A stretch of 33,900 bases of DNA from a virus: the IMG/VR virus record IMGVR_UViG_3300045131_001128, positions 1-33,900 of that record; one strand, written 5' to 3'. Both the position numbers and the translations under genes were made by a program. Below the pieces are notes generated by a model. It was given only the letters and a program-made list of their open reading frames with translations. It did no database searches and was not told the DNA's origin. Of this stretch, positions 22,801-29,044 are shown piece after piece (position 1 is the stretch's first letter; every line of letters begins with the position of its first letter).

Positions 22801-23796
22801 CCATTGTTCTTTAATCGCTTTAGATACACCATAAACCATTAGAGGTGGCACAGACATTCCTACTACATATTTTACATCTATGCCCATAAAGTCGTAATCA
22901 GTTGGGAAAGAACTCGATAAGATTAGATCCATATCAGAGGCTTTCTTTCTATCATACGATCTGTAATTCTCTCCACCTGACGTGACGGTTGGATAAACGA
23001 CTTCATCATCTACAATAAAACAAGTGAAACCGGATAATTTACCATTTACTCTTTCCACTATATCAGCGACACACTTATCTCCCCTCTGATAATTCAATAA
23101 AACTTTTTTCATATGATCTGTTGGTTCCTTTCCGTCTGGAGATCGATATTCCCCATACTTAATAGGTTTCTCGTGAAACTCTAACTTTAAAGGTGGTAGA
23201 TTTAGATCAGTTCTCCTACCTATCACAAAGATTCTCTCTCTACGCTGTGGCACACCCATTGAAGCACCATTCAATAGAAATATCTGAGGTTCATATCCTA
23301 TTTCTCTAAACTTCTTTAGAATGTTATTTAGATAGACCTTCGCGTTTCCTTTAGCTAAACCTGATACGTTCTCGCTTACAATTATCTTTGGTTTGAGTTT
23401 ATCTGCGAGTTCAAGAAATCTAAAATATAAATCATCAAGAGTTTGAGATACATTACCCTCGACATATTTCCTTTCCTTACCCCAGCTTTCCTCTCTCTTA
23501 CCGGCCATTGAAAAGGTTGTGCAAGGTGGCGAGCCATCAAGAATATCAAGAGTAAAGAGTGCCGGGTCTAAATCTGTTCGTTCTGTCAATGCTCTAATAT
23601 CTTCTAAGTAATACAATTTAGGTTTGTGGTTCTCCTGATATATCTTGGCCATCTTTGGATCTATATCATTAGCGCCAATTACATTATATCCAGCTAGTTT
23701 GTAACCCATTGAGCTACCACCTCCACAAGCAAAGGTTGAGAATACATTATGTTTTCTTTCCTTTGGATATTCTGCTTTAGTCCACCTGTAATTCAT
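22780..23796 (-). CDS. DNA (cytosine-5) methyltransferase
   Basis: 338 residues with the C5-methylase motifs in order: I VFSTFACGGGSSMG (18-31), IV GSPPCTTFS (88-96, catalytic C92), VI SENVSGLAKG (141-150), VIII QRRERIFVIG (184-193), then a variable target-recognition region (about 200-300), and the C-terminal YVVGMSVPPLMVYGVSKAI that completes the SAM site (motifs IX-X). All key residues are present, so it should be active. No partner endonuclease is seen nearby, so it is probably an orphan phage methylase that protects DNA from host restriction. It is 3 nt downstream of the ParB-like gene, a common pairing in phages. Confidence 0.92.
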   Translation of the reverse strand: MNYRWTKAEYPKERKHNVFSTFACGGGSSMGYKLAGYNVIGANDIDPKMAKIYQENHKPKLYYLEDIRALTERTDLDPALFTLDILDGSPPCTTFSMAGKREESWGKERKYVEGNVSQTLDDLYFRFLELADKLKPKIIVSENVSGLAKGNAKVYLNNILKKFREIGYEPQIFLLNGASMGVPQRRERIFVIGRRTDLNLPPLKLEFHEKPIKYGEYRSPDGKEPTDHMKKVLLNYQRGDKCVADIVERVNGKLSGFTCFIVDDEVVYPTVTSGGENYRSYDRKKASDMDLILSSSFPTDYDFMGIDVKYVVGMSVPPLMVYGVSKAIKEQWLDKLEV

Positions 23797-23799
23797 AAC

Positions 23800-24276
23800 T
23801 TAAAATTCATATCCACAACTTGGACACTTTTTAGCTGAATAATCTCCAGCTTCTTTTCCAAGTTCTACTTGATCTAATTCAGTATTCTTGAAGTTATACT
23901 CTAAATCCAAAATACCTGAATCAAAACCTGTTAGTTTTAAGAGTTCCTCATCTAGTAATTTCATATCCTCAATGGCAAAGTCCATATTCCAAGCTGATTC
24001 ATTGAGTTTATTATCTGCAATTCTCAAAGCTGATACCTGCGCATCAGTTAGATCCTTTACCCGAACACAAGGAACTTCCTTTAAATCAAGGTTTAAAGCG
24101 GCTTCAAAACGACAATGACCAATTACAATCTCATTATGCTTATCAACTACGATTGGCTGTAAGAAACCAAAAGCTTTGATTGAATCTGCCACCTTCTGAA
24201 TTTGCTCATCAGTATGCTGTTTAGCATTTTTGGCATAAGGTTTTAAAATACTGACGTTGATATTTTCTATTTCCAT
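23800..24276 (-). CDS. ParB/Srx-fold DNA-binding protein with C-terminal zinc motif (158 aa)
   Basis: Residues 1-95 are a ParB N-terminal domain: LKPYAKNAKQHTDEQI, then VADSIKAFGFLQPIVVD, IVIGHCRFEAALNL (the GHCR/GER box), and RIADNKLNE. The C-terminus ends CPSCGYEF, half of a zinc ribbon. Phage relatives often have this domain fused to a methylase; here the methylase is a separate gene immediately downstream. A role in guiding modification, or in nicking or binding phage DNA, is inferred. Helices lie between 95 and 130. Confidence 0.85.
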   Translation of the reverse strand: MEIENINVSILKPYAKNAKQHTDEQIQKVADSIKAFGFLQPIVVDKHNEIVIGHCRFEAALNLDLKEVPCVRVKDLTDAQVSALRIADNKLNESAWNMDFAIEDMKLLDEELLKLTGFDSGILDLEYNFKNTELDQVELGKEAGDYSAKKCPSCGYEF

Positions 24277-24669
24277 TTATTTAATTAGTTTTAATGCTTC
24301 ACTTCTAGTAATTATACACCCATAGACCGAAGAAGACAAGGTGATTGCTATATCATTTATCATTTGGAATTTTAAATTTCTATCTTTAATAGTCTTATTG
24401 ATCCACTTGACTTCGGCTCGATAGGCTTCAACTTCCATTCTTAATCTAAACTCTTTGTCCGTTATATATTTCTCCCACCACTCATCTTGATTCATCATCA
24501 TCTGTTGAGTAAAATGGACTTCCTCGTGAGCAATCTTTGCTAAAGGTAGAAATGATCCGTTGAAATGAATATTTCCCCCATAAGCAATGATTAACCCCTT
24601 ATCCCACTCCACTCCAAAGGCTTTATGTAACCGGTCATAAATCAATGGTTTTTCATTTATTATTTTCAT
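24277..24669 (-). CDS. Putative zinc metallopeptidase-like protein (HExxH, 130 aa)
   Basis: HEEVHFTQQ at 48-56 is a zincin HExxH motif within helix IAHEEVHFTQQMM, and EVEAYRAEV at 79-87 can give the third ligand (Glu) 27-35 residues later, as in gluzincins. The N-terminus (KPLIYDRLHKAFGVEWDKGLI) and GGNIHFNG strand precede it. Proteins of this size with H-E-x-x-H-x-x-Q-Q occur in phages and are not characterised to my knowledge. It may cleave a host or phage protein or be a metal-binding fold without activity. The stop is directly before the ParB-like start. Confidence 0.65.
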   Translation of the reverse strand: MKIINEKPLIYDRLHKAFGVEWDKGLIIAYGGNIHFNGSFLPLAKIAHEEVHFTQQMMMNQDEWWEKYITDKEFRLRMEVEAYRAEVKWINKTIKDRNLKFQMINDIAITLSSSVYGCIITRSEALKLIK

Positions 24670-24670
24670 A

Positions 24671-24979
24671 TTATCTGTATTTAGAAAAAAGATAATTTGC
24701 TTCTTCTAAAGTAATTTCTAGTTTATCGGCTACTTCTAAAGAATTTAAACCTTGATTTTTCAGATAAACAATAGCCGGGGATAAACTAATTAGACGCAAT
24801 TCTTTATCGTGTTGATCTCTATGTTTTTTAGCCATCTCCTCACTATTCTTATAAATCGCATCCCAGATTGTTGTTTTACCAACACAGAAAACTCTTGCAA
24901 TCTTTCGGTTAGTAAAACCCTCTTTTTCCTTTAATCTCTTGGCCAGTTTTATTTCTGTTTTTAATAAAACCTTCTTCAT
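24671..24979 (-). CDS. Small DNA-binding protein with two helix-turn-helix segments (102 aa)
   Basis: Residues about 15-43 (RLKEKEGFTNRKIARVFCVG then KTTIWDAI) and about 72-100 (YLKNQGLNSLEVADKLEITL then EEANYLFSK) each read as helix-turn-helix. The two are joined by a charged helix (EEMAKKHRDQHDKELR). It is probably a transcription regulator or a recombination-directionality-like factor. The start is 2 nt after the 164-aa gene's stop. It is one of three small HTH or DNA-binding genes in this cluster. Confidence 0.7.
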   Translation of the reverse strand: MKKVLLKTEIKLAKRLKEKEGFTNRKIARVFCVGKTTIWDAIYKNSEEMAKKHRDQHDKELRLISLSPAIVYLKNQGLNSLEVADKLEITLEEANYLFSKYR

Positions 24980-24981
24980 AG

Positions 24982-25476
24982 TTATTTTAACAAGGCGACT
25001 ACATCTTTTAGGGATTCGAGATATTCAAACAAATCAGTATTAAATTTAGCCTCTACCTTCTCAGCTTTTCTATTATCAGCCTTAGCTTGATTATCCTCTT
25101 GAGATTGCAACCTCTTAATATTACTCTCGGTTTCACTCTTAATTTGGTTATTTAGAACTTCAATAATAGTCTGGACATCCTTCTCATTGCCTTTAGTTGA
25201 TATTTCAACTTCTAAACTAAACAATTCTTTCATCTCTTTTGAAAACTTCTTTTTATTTTCAGGAGTGAATTGGAGTTTGTTTTCAACAACAACTTTCTTT
25301 CCATCCTTTTTAGTTGCATACTTATCCTGTATTTCAGTAGTAAATTCTTGCCTTACTTCATCCGCCTCTTTTAAAATTCGTAAGAATCTTCTGCGAGCTG
25401 AGGCTTCACTGACATTCAATTCTAGTGGACTAAGAGATAAAACCAATACTTGAATATCTTTATTTGTTAACTTCAT
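24982..25476 (-). CDS. Coiled-coil phage protein, DUF1617-like (164 aa)
   Basis: Mostly helical and charged. N-terminal LTNKDIQVLVLSLSPLE, then ARRRFLRILKEADEVRQEF, and a strand pair VVVENKLQFTPENKKKFSKE with FSLEVEI. The C-terminal 60 residues are a lysine/glutamate-rich coiled coil. The first 100 residues recall the siphophage DUF1617 family (recalled, uncertain). Function unknown. It overlaps the previous 57-aa gene by 17 nt. Confidence 0.65.
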   Translation of the reverse strand: MKLTNKDIQVLVLSLSPLELNVSEASARRRFLRILKEADEVRQEFTTEIQDKYATKKDGKKVVVENKLQFTPENKKKFSKEMKELFSLEVEISTKGNEKDVQTIIEVLNNQIKSETESNIKRLQSQEDNQAKADNRKAEKVEAKFNTDLFEYLESLKDVVALLK

Positions 25477-25633
25477 TTTCTTTAATTAGATTAAATATTT
25501 TTTTGAATAAGCCATTTACTTTTTTAGTCTTGATAATAAATGGTGGTAAAAACATAAACTCTCTACTTTTCTTTCTGGAATAATATAAACCTTCTTCAAA
25601 AATCTCTATTCGAAATTTTCTATAAGCACTCAT
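25460..25633 (-). CDS. Small basic protein (57 aa)
   Basis: Start ATG 25633, stop TAA 25460, overlapping the next gene by 17 nt and 4 nt after the HTH gene at 25638. Sequence starts MSAYRKFRIEIFEEGLYYSR, then KKSREFMFLPPF and a basic hydrophobic helix to VNK. Such KSREFMFLPP segments are common in minimal phage proteins with basic composition, perhaps nucleic-acid binding. Not recognised. Confidence 0.55.
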   Translation of the reverse strand: MSAYRKFRIEIFEEGLYYSRKKSREFMFLPPFIIKTKKVNGLFKKIFNLIKENEVNK

Positions 25634-25637
25634 ATAA

Positions 25638-25838
25638 TTATAATAACTTAGCTACCTCACTCCAATCTCTCTTAGGTGCAGTTCTTTTTGGAATATCGAC
25701 CCCTATTAACCTTAAAGACCTAATAGCTGTTGAAACTAATCCAGCATTGACCCCTGTCTTTTCATCAATATCGCGAAATTTTACCCCTTGTTTATATAAT
25801 TTGACTGCTTCTGCAAACTGTTCATTTGTTATTTTCAT
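25638..25838 (-). CDS. Helix-turn-helix protein (66 aa)
   Basis: Residues 5-45 read FAEAVKLYKQGVKFRDIDEK then TGVNAGLVSTAIRSLRLIG, a classic tri-helical HTH of the type found in resolvase C-termini and small phage regulators. A basic tail (DIPKRTAPKRDW) follows. No dimerisation domain. It probably binds DNA to regulate early genes. It overlaps the upstream 55-aa gene by 17 nt. Confidence 0.7.
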   Translation of the reverse strand: MKITNEQFAEAVKLYKQGVKFRDIDEKTGVNAGLVSTAIRSLRLIGVDIPKRTAPKRDWSEVAKLL

Positions 25839-25989
25839 TCTCTTGTTTTTTTAACTTATAAGTGTCCCACCTCTTTTTTGCACCAATTTTTCCAATTTTA
25901 GAAAAGTGTTCCGGGCCGTTGTTCTTCAAGGTTGCTAGACCTCTTTTTCTTCCTATCTTTTTCAGATATTCTGTTATTGCTTTTTCCAT
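25822..25989 (-). CDS. Small KGG-like basic protein (55 aa)
   Basis: ATG 25989 to TGA 25822. The core IGRKRGLATLKNNGPEHFSK then IGKIGAKKRW shows two G-x-x-G/A-x-x-x repeats as in small KGG-type or stress-induced basic proteins found in bacteria and phages. Its 5' end overlaps the last 92 nt of the 130-aa frame at 25898-26290 in another frame. The conserved pattern here suggests this frame is the real one and the tail of the other is doubtful. Confidence 0.6.
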   Translation of the reverse strand: MEKAITEYLKKIGRKRGLATLKNNGPEHFSKIGKIGAKKRWDTYKLKKQENENNK

Positions 25990-26290
25990 ATATGTTTTTC
26001 TTTTCTTTATAGATTACCCACCAAAGGGCGGGGGGGTTAATAAATTGTTCTGCTAGATGTAATGTCGTATAAATTTGTTCGATTGACCAACCTTTAGTTA
26101 AAGAACAGATTTGTCCAAATGGTTTTTTCAATAATAAAGCCGTTTGGGTTCGCAGATCAGATATTTGATTCCCCCCTTTTTTGGTAAGAATATCCTTTTG
26201 AAACATCAACTTGTAACGATCTAAAGTTGCATTTATTGCCTTTATACTCGTATCAAGAATTTCATCTCTATAACGATATTCGTGTTCCAT
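25898..26290 (-). CDS. Small phage protein, possible frameshift near the C-terminus (130 aa)
   Basis: Helical protein: EILDTSIKAINATLDRYKLM, then ISDLRTQTALLLKK and GWSIEQIYTTLHLAEQFINPP. This first 90-residue part is coherent and compares with recalled phage proteins of about 95 residues. After a run of seven C (26036-26030) the frame continues with a lysine-rich tail that overlaps another gene by 92 nt. One C fewer would end the protein at TAA 26014 as INPPPFGG. The tail may thus come from a sequencing or mutational indel, or from slippage. Function unknown. Confidence 0.6.
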   Translation of the reverse strand: MEHEYRYRDEILDTSIKAINATLDRYKLMFQKDILTKKGGNQISDLRTQTALLLKKPFGQICSLTKGWSIEQIYTTLHLAEQFINPPALWWVIYKEKKNIYGKSNNRISEKDRKKKRSSNLEEQRPGTLF

Positions 26291-26293
26291 AGG

Positions 26294-26839
26294 TTAGAGT
26301 CCTTCGCTTATTTCATCTTCTTCATTGTCTGAACCATCATCAATCGGATATTTTCCATCAAATAATTTAGTTAAATCAATTTCTGATTTATGATAAGCCT
26401 CAAGAATTTCAGGCGCTACCGGCTTTGGTGGAATTCCTATCACACTATAGGTAACCTTATCTCCCTCCTTTTTCTTATTGATCTCAATATCATAACCTCT
26501 TAAATCTCCCCAATCAGGATTCTGCTCTAAATCATTATAGAGAGGATTCATAATTGTTTTCTGAGTAATCTCTAAGGTCTGAATCAACTTATCAACATAA
26601 TTCCAAACGACTACCGCCCAGAAATAATTGATATTTGGTTTGCCATTCTGATTTACATCAGCATCTTCTGATTTGAATTTACAAACAGATCCTTCGTGCC
26701 TAGTTGGTTTCTTGTTCTGCCACATTTCCCAACCAACAACGACTTCTGATAAAATCCTAAATCTATTTTTTCCGTCTTGTAATTTAGCGAACTGAGATGA
26801 CCCTTTTGGTATCTCTGTTCCTTGTGGTATTGTTCCCAT
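26294..26839 (-). CDS. Single-stranded DNA-binding protein-like (181 aa)
   Basis: N-terminal IPKGSSQFAKLQDGKNRFRI (a P-x-GSS-x-x-KL-x-DG-x-x-x-FRIL opening), then GWEMWQNKKPTRHEG, YFWAVVVWNYVDKLIQTLEI and NPDWGDLRGYDIEIN: an OB-fold order seen in gp2.5-like phage SSBs. The C-terminal tail DDGSDNEEDEISEGL is acidic, as expected for recruiting replication proteins. It would coat ssDNA during replication and recombination. It is the last gene before the origin-like region. A predicted extended -10 at 26920 and a leader of about 75 nt precede it. No SD. Confidence 0.75.
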   Translation of the reverse strand: MGTIPQGTEIPKGSSQFAKLQDGKNRFRILSEVVVGWEMWQNKKPTRHEGSVCKFKSEDADVNQNGKPNINYFWAVVVWNYVDKLIQTLEITQKTIMNPLYNDLEQNPDWGDLRGYDIEINKKKEGDKVTYSVIGIPPKPVAPEILEAYHKSEIDLTKLFDGKYPIDDGSDNEEDEISEGL

Positions 26840-26919
26840 TTTATTGTTTTATTTATTAGTGCTGTTAAGCGTATTTTTAATTTTTTGTTTTTATGAGATA
26901 CCGACCAATCCCTCTAACT

Positions 26920-26928
26920 ATTATAACA
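26920..26928 (-). promoter_or_regulatory. Extended -10 promoter of the SSB-like gene
   Basis: TGT followed by a perfect TATAAT on the minus strand. No good -35 lies 17 bp upstream (TAGCAA), as is usual for extended -10 promoters. The core reads almost the same on both strands (ATTATAACATAAT), so plus-strand activity cannot be excluded. Confidence 0.45.
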
Positions 26929-26958
26929 TAATGTCAATCGTATTGCTAAATATTCAAC

Positions 26959-26989
26959 TGTGCATATCCTGTGGATAACTTGTGTATAA
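26959..26989. promoter_or_regulatory. Three DnaA-box-like motifs in 11-bp phase, candidate origin
   Basis: TGTGCATAT (26959), TGTGGATAA (26970) and TGTGTATAA (26981) follow each other at exactly 11 bp. The middle is a perfect reverse complement of the DnaA box TTATCCACA; the others differ at one or two positions. The 272-nt gap around them (26840-27111) is A/T-rich and has no gene. The next upstream box copy is at 29104. Candidate replication origin or DnaA-controlled promoter. Confidence 0.5.
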
Positions 26990-27089
26990 CCCCTTGACTT
27001 ATAACAATCGCTTTGCTATGCTTAGAAAGTCTCGTAATACAGACCCGCTTTGTTTGCATTTTTACGGTAATAAAATTGAAATTTCGTAG

Positions 27090-27113
27090 AATAGTCCTTA
27101 ATAGGGCTATTTT
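27090..27113 (+). terminator. Terminator-like hairpin, better on the plus strand
   Basis: AATAGTCC/GGGCTATT with a 6-nt loop and four T following on the plus strand; the U-G pair forms only in plus-strand RNA (A-C mismatch on the minus strand). It overlaps the stop region of the 61-aa gene. It may stop plus-strand RNA coming from the origin region, or serve both strands. Confidence 0.4.
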
Positions 27114-27297
27114 ACTTTAATCTTTTAAAGGCCTTCTTCAATTCTTGTATTACCATTCTTTGATCCCGACCTAAGGCTTCATAATCCTCACTTGAAACCC
27201 AACTATTAACCAAGTAGTTATCTAAAACCCGGTTCCACTCTAAATGGGGTAACCCTTCTGATTCTTCAACTGGCGGTTTTTCTTTAATACAACTCAT
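27112..27297 (-). CDS. Small protein of unknown function (61 aa)
   Basis: Not recognised. N-terminal charged stretch, LEWNRVLDNYLVNSWVSSEDY in the middle, and a basic C-terminal helix VIQELKKAFKRLK. ATG 27297 overlaps the TGA of the zinc-finger gene by 4 nt (ATGA), a sign of coupled translation. Last gene of the early operon before the origin-like gap. Confidence 0.6.
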   Translation of the reverse strand: MSCIKEKPPVEESEGLPHLEWNRVLDNYLVNSWVSSEDYEALGRDQRMVIQELKKAFKRLK

Positions 27298-27425
27298 TTT
27301 AGATGTTTAATTTTACCTTTTAATTTTTCTATTCTATTAAGTTGCGCAATATGATTTTTAATCCAATCAGCACTTACTTCTTTTAAACAGAAAGGACACT
27401 TAACTTTTCTCTCGGTTGATTTCAT
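27294..27425 (-). CDS. Zinc-finger microprotein (43 aa)
   Basis: MKSTERKVKCPFCLKEVSAD then WIKNHIAQL: C10-x2-C13 and H25 could form a single C2H-type finger, followed by a basic helix (RIEKLKGKIKHLK, with H41). Both ends overlap neighbours by ATGA (27422-27425 and 27294-27297), strong support that it is a real gene. DNA or RNA binding is likely; partner unknown. Confidence 0.65.
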   Translation of the reverse strand: MKSTERKVKCPFCLKEVSADWIKNHIAQLNRIEKLKGKIKHLK

Positions 27426-27748
27426 AATCTTTTGTATTCAGTCTGACTATTAACCCAAGTGCGATATTCTTCCTCTAAGACTCTTCTCCTACGTCTAACC
27501 TTTTCATCTGTTGGCAACCACCTATGCTCATCATTCTGAATGATTGCCCGGACTCTTTTAATACTCTCTTGAGTTGGTAAGGTATAAAGGCTTGAAAGAA
27601 AGATACCCTGACCCCCTGAAGTGTTTTTAATGTGTGCTGGATAATACTTATTCCATAAATATATCATTAGTTTAATATCGCAGTTTCTTGTATCTGGAAA
27701 TTCAGCTAAGACACCTGACACCCTAGTTTTTAATTGATCTTGTTTCAT
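27422..27748 (-). CDS. Conserved phage protein with basic helical core (108 aa)
   Basis: FPDTRNCDIKLMIYLWNKYY (15-34), then LPTQESIKRVRAIIQNDEHR and WLPTDEKVRRRRRVLEEEYR. The pattern P-x-TRN-x-D ... W-x-x-YY ... SI-x-R-x-RA-x-IQN ... LPT-x-E-x-V-x-x-x-R is recalled from many phages and prophages without known function. Strongly basic C-terminal half suggests nucleic-acid contact, perhaps in replication. It ends in an ATGA overlap with the zinc-finger gene and begins 1 nt after the transglycosylase gene. Confidence 0.7.
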   Translation of the reverse strand: MKQDQLKTRVSGVLAEFPDTRNCDIKLMIYLWNKYYPAHIKNTSGGQGIFLSSLYTLPTQESIKRVRAIIQNDEHRWLPTDEKVRRRRRVLEEEYRTWVNSQTEYKRL

Positions 27749-27749
27749 A

Positions 27750-28169
27750 TTATTTATTCCAACAATGTTTTGAGGCTTCCCAATCTACAGTTCCTCTCGT
27801 CTGATAAAGGAATTTGGCATAAGCTCTATTATCAGCTTCCTTTGTTAAATCTAACCCCATCTTGGTTGCTTCGGCACCGTGATATTTAAGATTCACCTGA
27901 AACAAACCCACATCCACACTATCCCGACCATTAGTGTTACCTCTCATAAGAACCTGACCATTCTTATCAAACTGACTTCCACCACTCTCACATTGAGCTA
28001 TTCTTTCTAGGACTGGATAATTTACTTCCTGATTAACATATACTTTTACTTCTCGCGTTTCTATTTGTGGGTAAGCCCATCTAAAATATTGAACCACCCC
28101 ACCCAAAGCCACTATAATTACTAACCAAAACACTAAAACCTTAATTACTCTTTTTATTTTTTGTTGCAT
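27750..28169 (-). CDS. Membrane-anchored lytic transglycosylase-like protein (139 aa)
   Basis: A basic start and one transmembrane helix (about 8-27), then a lysozyme-like domain: VLERIAQCESGGSQFDKNGQ (53-72, catalytic Glu61 in CESGG), VDVGLFQVNLKYHG (85-98), GLDLTKEADNRAYAKFLYQ and DWEASKHCW (129-137). C60 and C136 may form a disulfide outside the cell. It would cut peptidoglycan glycan strands. From memory, close patterns (CESGG-x-QFD ... DVG-x-(F/M)Q-(V/I)N ... S-x-x-CW) are frequent in Patescibacteria genomes. Its place among early replication genes, away from the lysis cassette, is odd; it may act in host takeover or exclusion. Confidence 0.8.
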   Translation of the reverse strand: MQQKIKRVIKVLVFWLVIIVALGGVVQYFRWAYPQIETREVKVYVNQEVNYPVLERIAQCESGGSQFDKNGQVLMRGNTNGRDSVDVGLFQVNLKYHGAEATKMGLDLTKEADNRAYAKFLYQTRGTVDWEASKHCWNK

Positions 28170-28302
28170 TTTTCTTTTTTTTATTTTTATAAGTTATTTC
28201 CGAGCACACCCTTCGTCTTTCAGTCTTACATTTGAAACAAGAATTTCCTTTAAAATATGGAAGTTTGTCAATAAAGACACCACAATGTTTACAGATTGCC
28301 AT
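28141..28302 (-). CDS. Zinc-ribbon microprotein (53 aa)
   Basis: MAICKHCGVFIDKL ... SCFKCKTERRR: C4-x2-C7 and C22-x2-C25 make a zinc ribbon, followed by a lysine-rich tail (KNKKKKNATKNKKS). Start ATG 28302, stop TAA 28141; it overlaps the transglycosylase start by 29 nt. Nucleic-acid binding is likely. Confidence 0.65.
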   Translation of the reverse strand: MAICKHCGVFIDKLPYFKGNSCFKCKTERRRVCSEITYKNKKKKNATKNKKSN

Positions 28303-28303
28303 A

Positions 28304-28468
28304 TTAGTCAGTTATCGTTATGTTCATAAATTCACACCACCTTTCGATTCGACCAAGTTCTTCATCAGCATCATCTGAAATACAAGTATGATTTGAATAG
28401 TATAAATCTTCGGCTTCTTCAGCTGTCATTACACGCCCGTCTAAATCTTGTTCAATTATATTTTCCAT
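28304..28468 (-). CDS. Small acidic protein (54 aa)
   Basis: MENIIEQDLDGRVMTAEEAE and then DLYYSNHTCISDDADEELG, ending CEFMNITITD; strongly acidic and helical. It ends 1 nt before the zinc-ribbon start and begins 8 nt after the 84-aa gene. Not recognised; acidic early proteins can mimic DNA or inhibit host enzymes, but nothing here shows this. Confidence 0.55.
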   Translation of the reverse strand: MENIIEQDLDGRVMTAEEAEDLYYSNHTCISDDADEELGRIERWCEFMNITITD

Positions 28469-28476
28469 AATTTTAT

Positions 28477-28731
28477 TTAGTTAAATTCTTCTAACTGACA
28501 AATACATTTTTCTGTTCCAACCCCCCTCATCATATGACCTTCGCCATCTGATTCATCAACTGATACTAAACCAGTTCCTTCACAGAATTCACAGACTTGA
28601 TCTTTAGCATCTTCAAAGGCCTTCCATTTTTTATCAGCTCCAATAAACTCTAAGTTGCCATATTTATCCTTTCCGGCATAAACTAGACCAACTTGTTCCG
28701 CCACCTCTTTTTGTTTTCTTTCACTTAACAT
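28477..28731 (-). CDS. Small zinc-finger protein (84 aa), first gene of the leftward early operon
   Basis: N-terminal VAEQVGLVYAGKDKYGNLEF, then a DnaJ-like cluster CEFCEGTGLVSVDES ... TEKCICQ: C47-x2-C50-x-GTG and C76-x-C78. This C-x2-C-x-G-T-G is the half-zinc-finger of DnaJ type, common in tiny phage proteins. It may bind RNA or a host protein. An extended -10 at 28785 drives it, with a leader of about 47 nt that contains a GTAGA/TCTAC hairpin. Confidence 0.7.
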   Translation of the reverse strand: MLSERKQKEVAEQVGLVYAGKDKYGNLEFIGADKKWKAFEDAKDQVCEFCEGTGLVSVDESDGEGHMMRGVGTEKCICQLEEFN

Positions 28732-28784
28732 ACTTTTTTTACTTAGCTTATAACTTGTAGAAGCCGACTTTCCTCTACCCTTAT

Positions 28785-28793
28785 ATTATAGCA
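28785..28793 (-). promoter_or_regulatory. Early promoter: TGC plus perfect TATAAT
   Basis: Extended -10 on the minus strand, 54 nt before the ATG at 28731 and 42 nt downstream of the GTTAGTAAC palindrome at 28833-28841. Confidence 0.6.
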
Positions 28794-28832
28794 AACGGAT
28801 TGTTAGAAATACATAGTTTTTAAATTTCATAT

Positions 28833-28841
28833 GTTAGTAAC
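28833..28841. promoter_or_regulatory. GTTAGTAAC palindrome, site 2
   Basis: Same 9-bp palindrome as at 2529 and 29094. Here the match to the site-1 region extends over 18 bp (28825-28842) and, more weakly, through the next 40 bp (AAGCCTT or AGCCTT, ACAAG). Confidence 0.5.
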
Positions 28842-28882
28842 TTTTAAAAGCCTTATAATACAAGCCTTAAATAGAGTCTTAT

Positions 28883-28899
28883 TCTAAACGAGGTTTAGA
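28883..28899. promoter_or_regulatory. Perfect 7-bp inverted repeat, candidate operator
   Basis: TCTAAAC-GAG-GTTTAGA in the divergent control region; half-site-like TTTAGA recurs 8 nt further (TTTAGAAC). A second inverted repeat CTAGA/TCTAG surrounds AATAATTATT at about 28974-28995. The rest of 28900-29040 is A-rich without a gene. Confidence 0.45.
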
Positions 28900-29044
28900 T
28901 CATTTAGAACAAAACAAAACGAAATAAAGAAAAACCCTTTTTAATAAAAACAAAAAAGAAAAAGTCCCTAGAAAAATAATTATTCTCTCTAGTTCAAAAC
29001 ATAGAGATTAGATTATCCTATTAAGAGGACCATCCGTTTCAAAC

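Noticed and set aside
26896-26928. Plus-strand CCGACC followed by TATAAC as a fifth late promoter
   Set aside because: Spacing is not 14 bp to a TAnnAT box, TGn is absent, and it points to a region with no plus-strand gene.
28749-28779. Minus-strand GAGGAAAGTCGGCT resembling the RNase P CR-I box
   Set aside because: Only this short match; no further RNase P helices and not enough space. It is part of a small leader hairpin.
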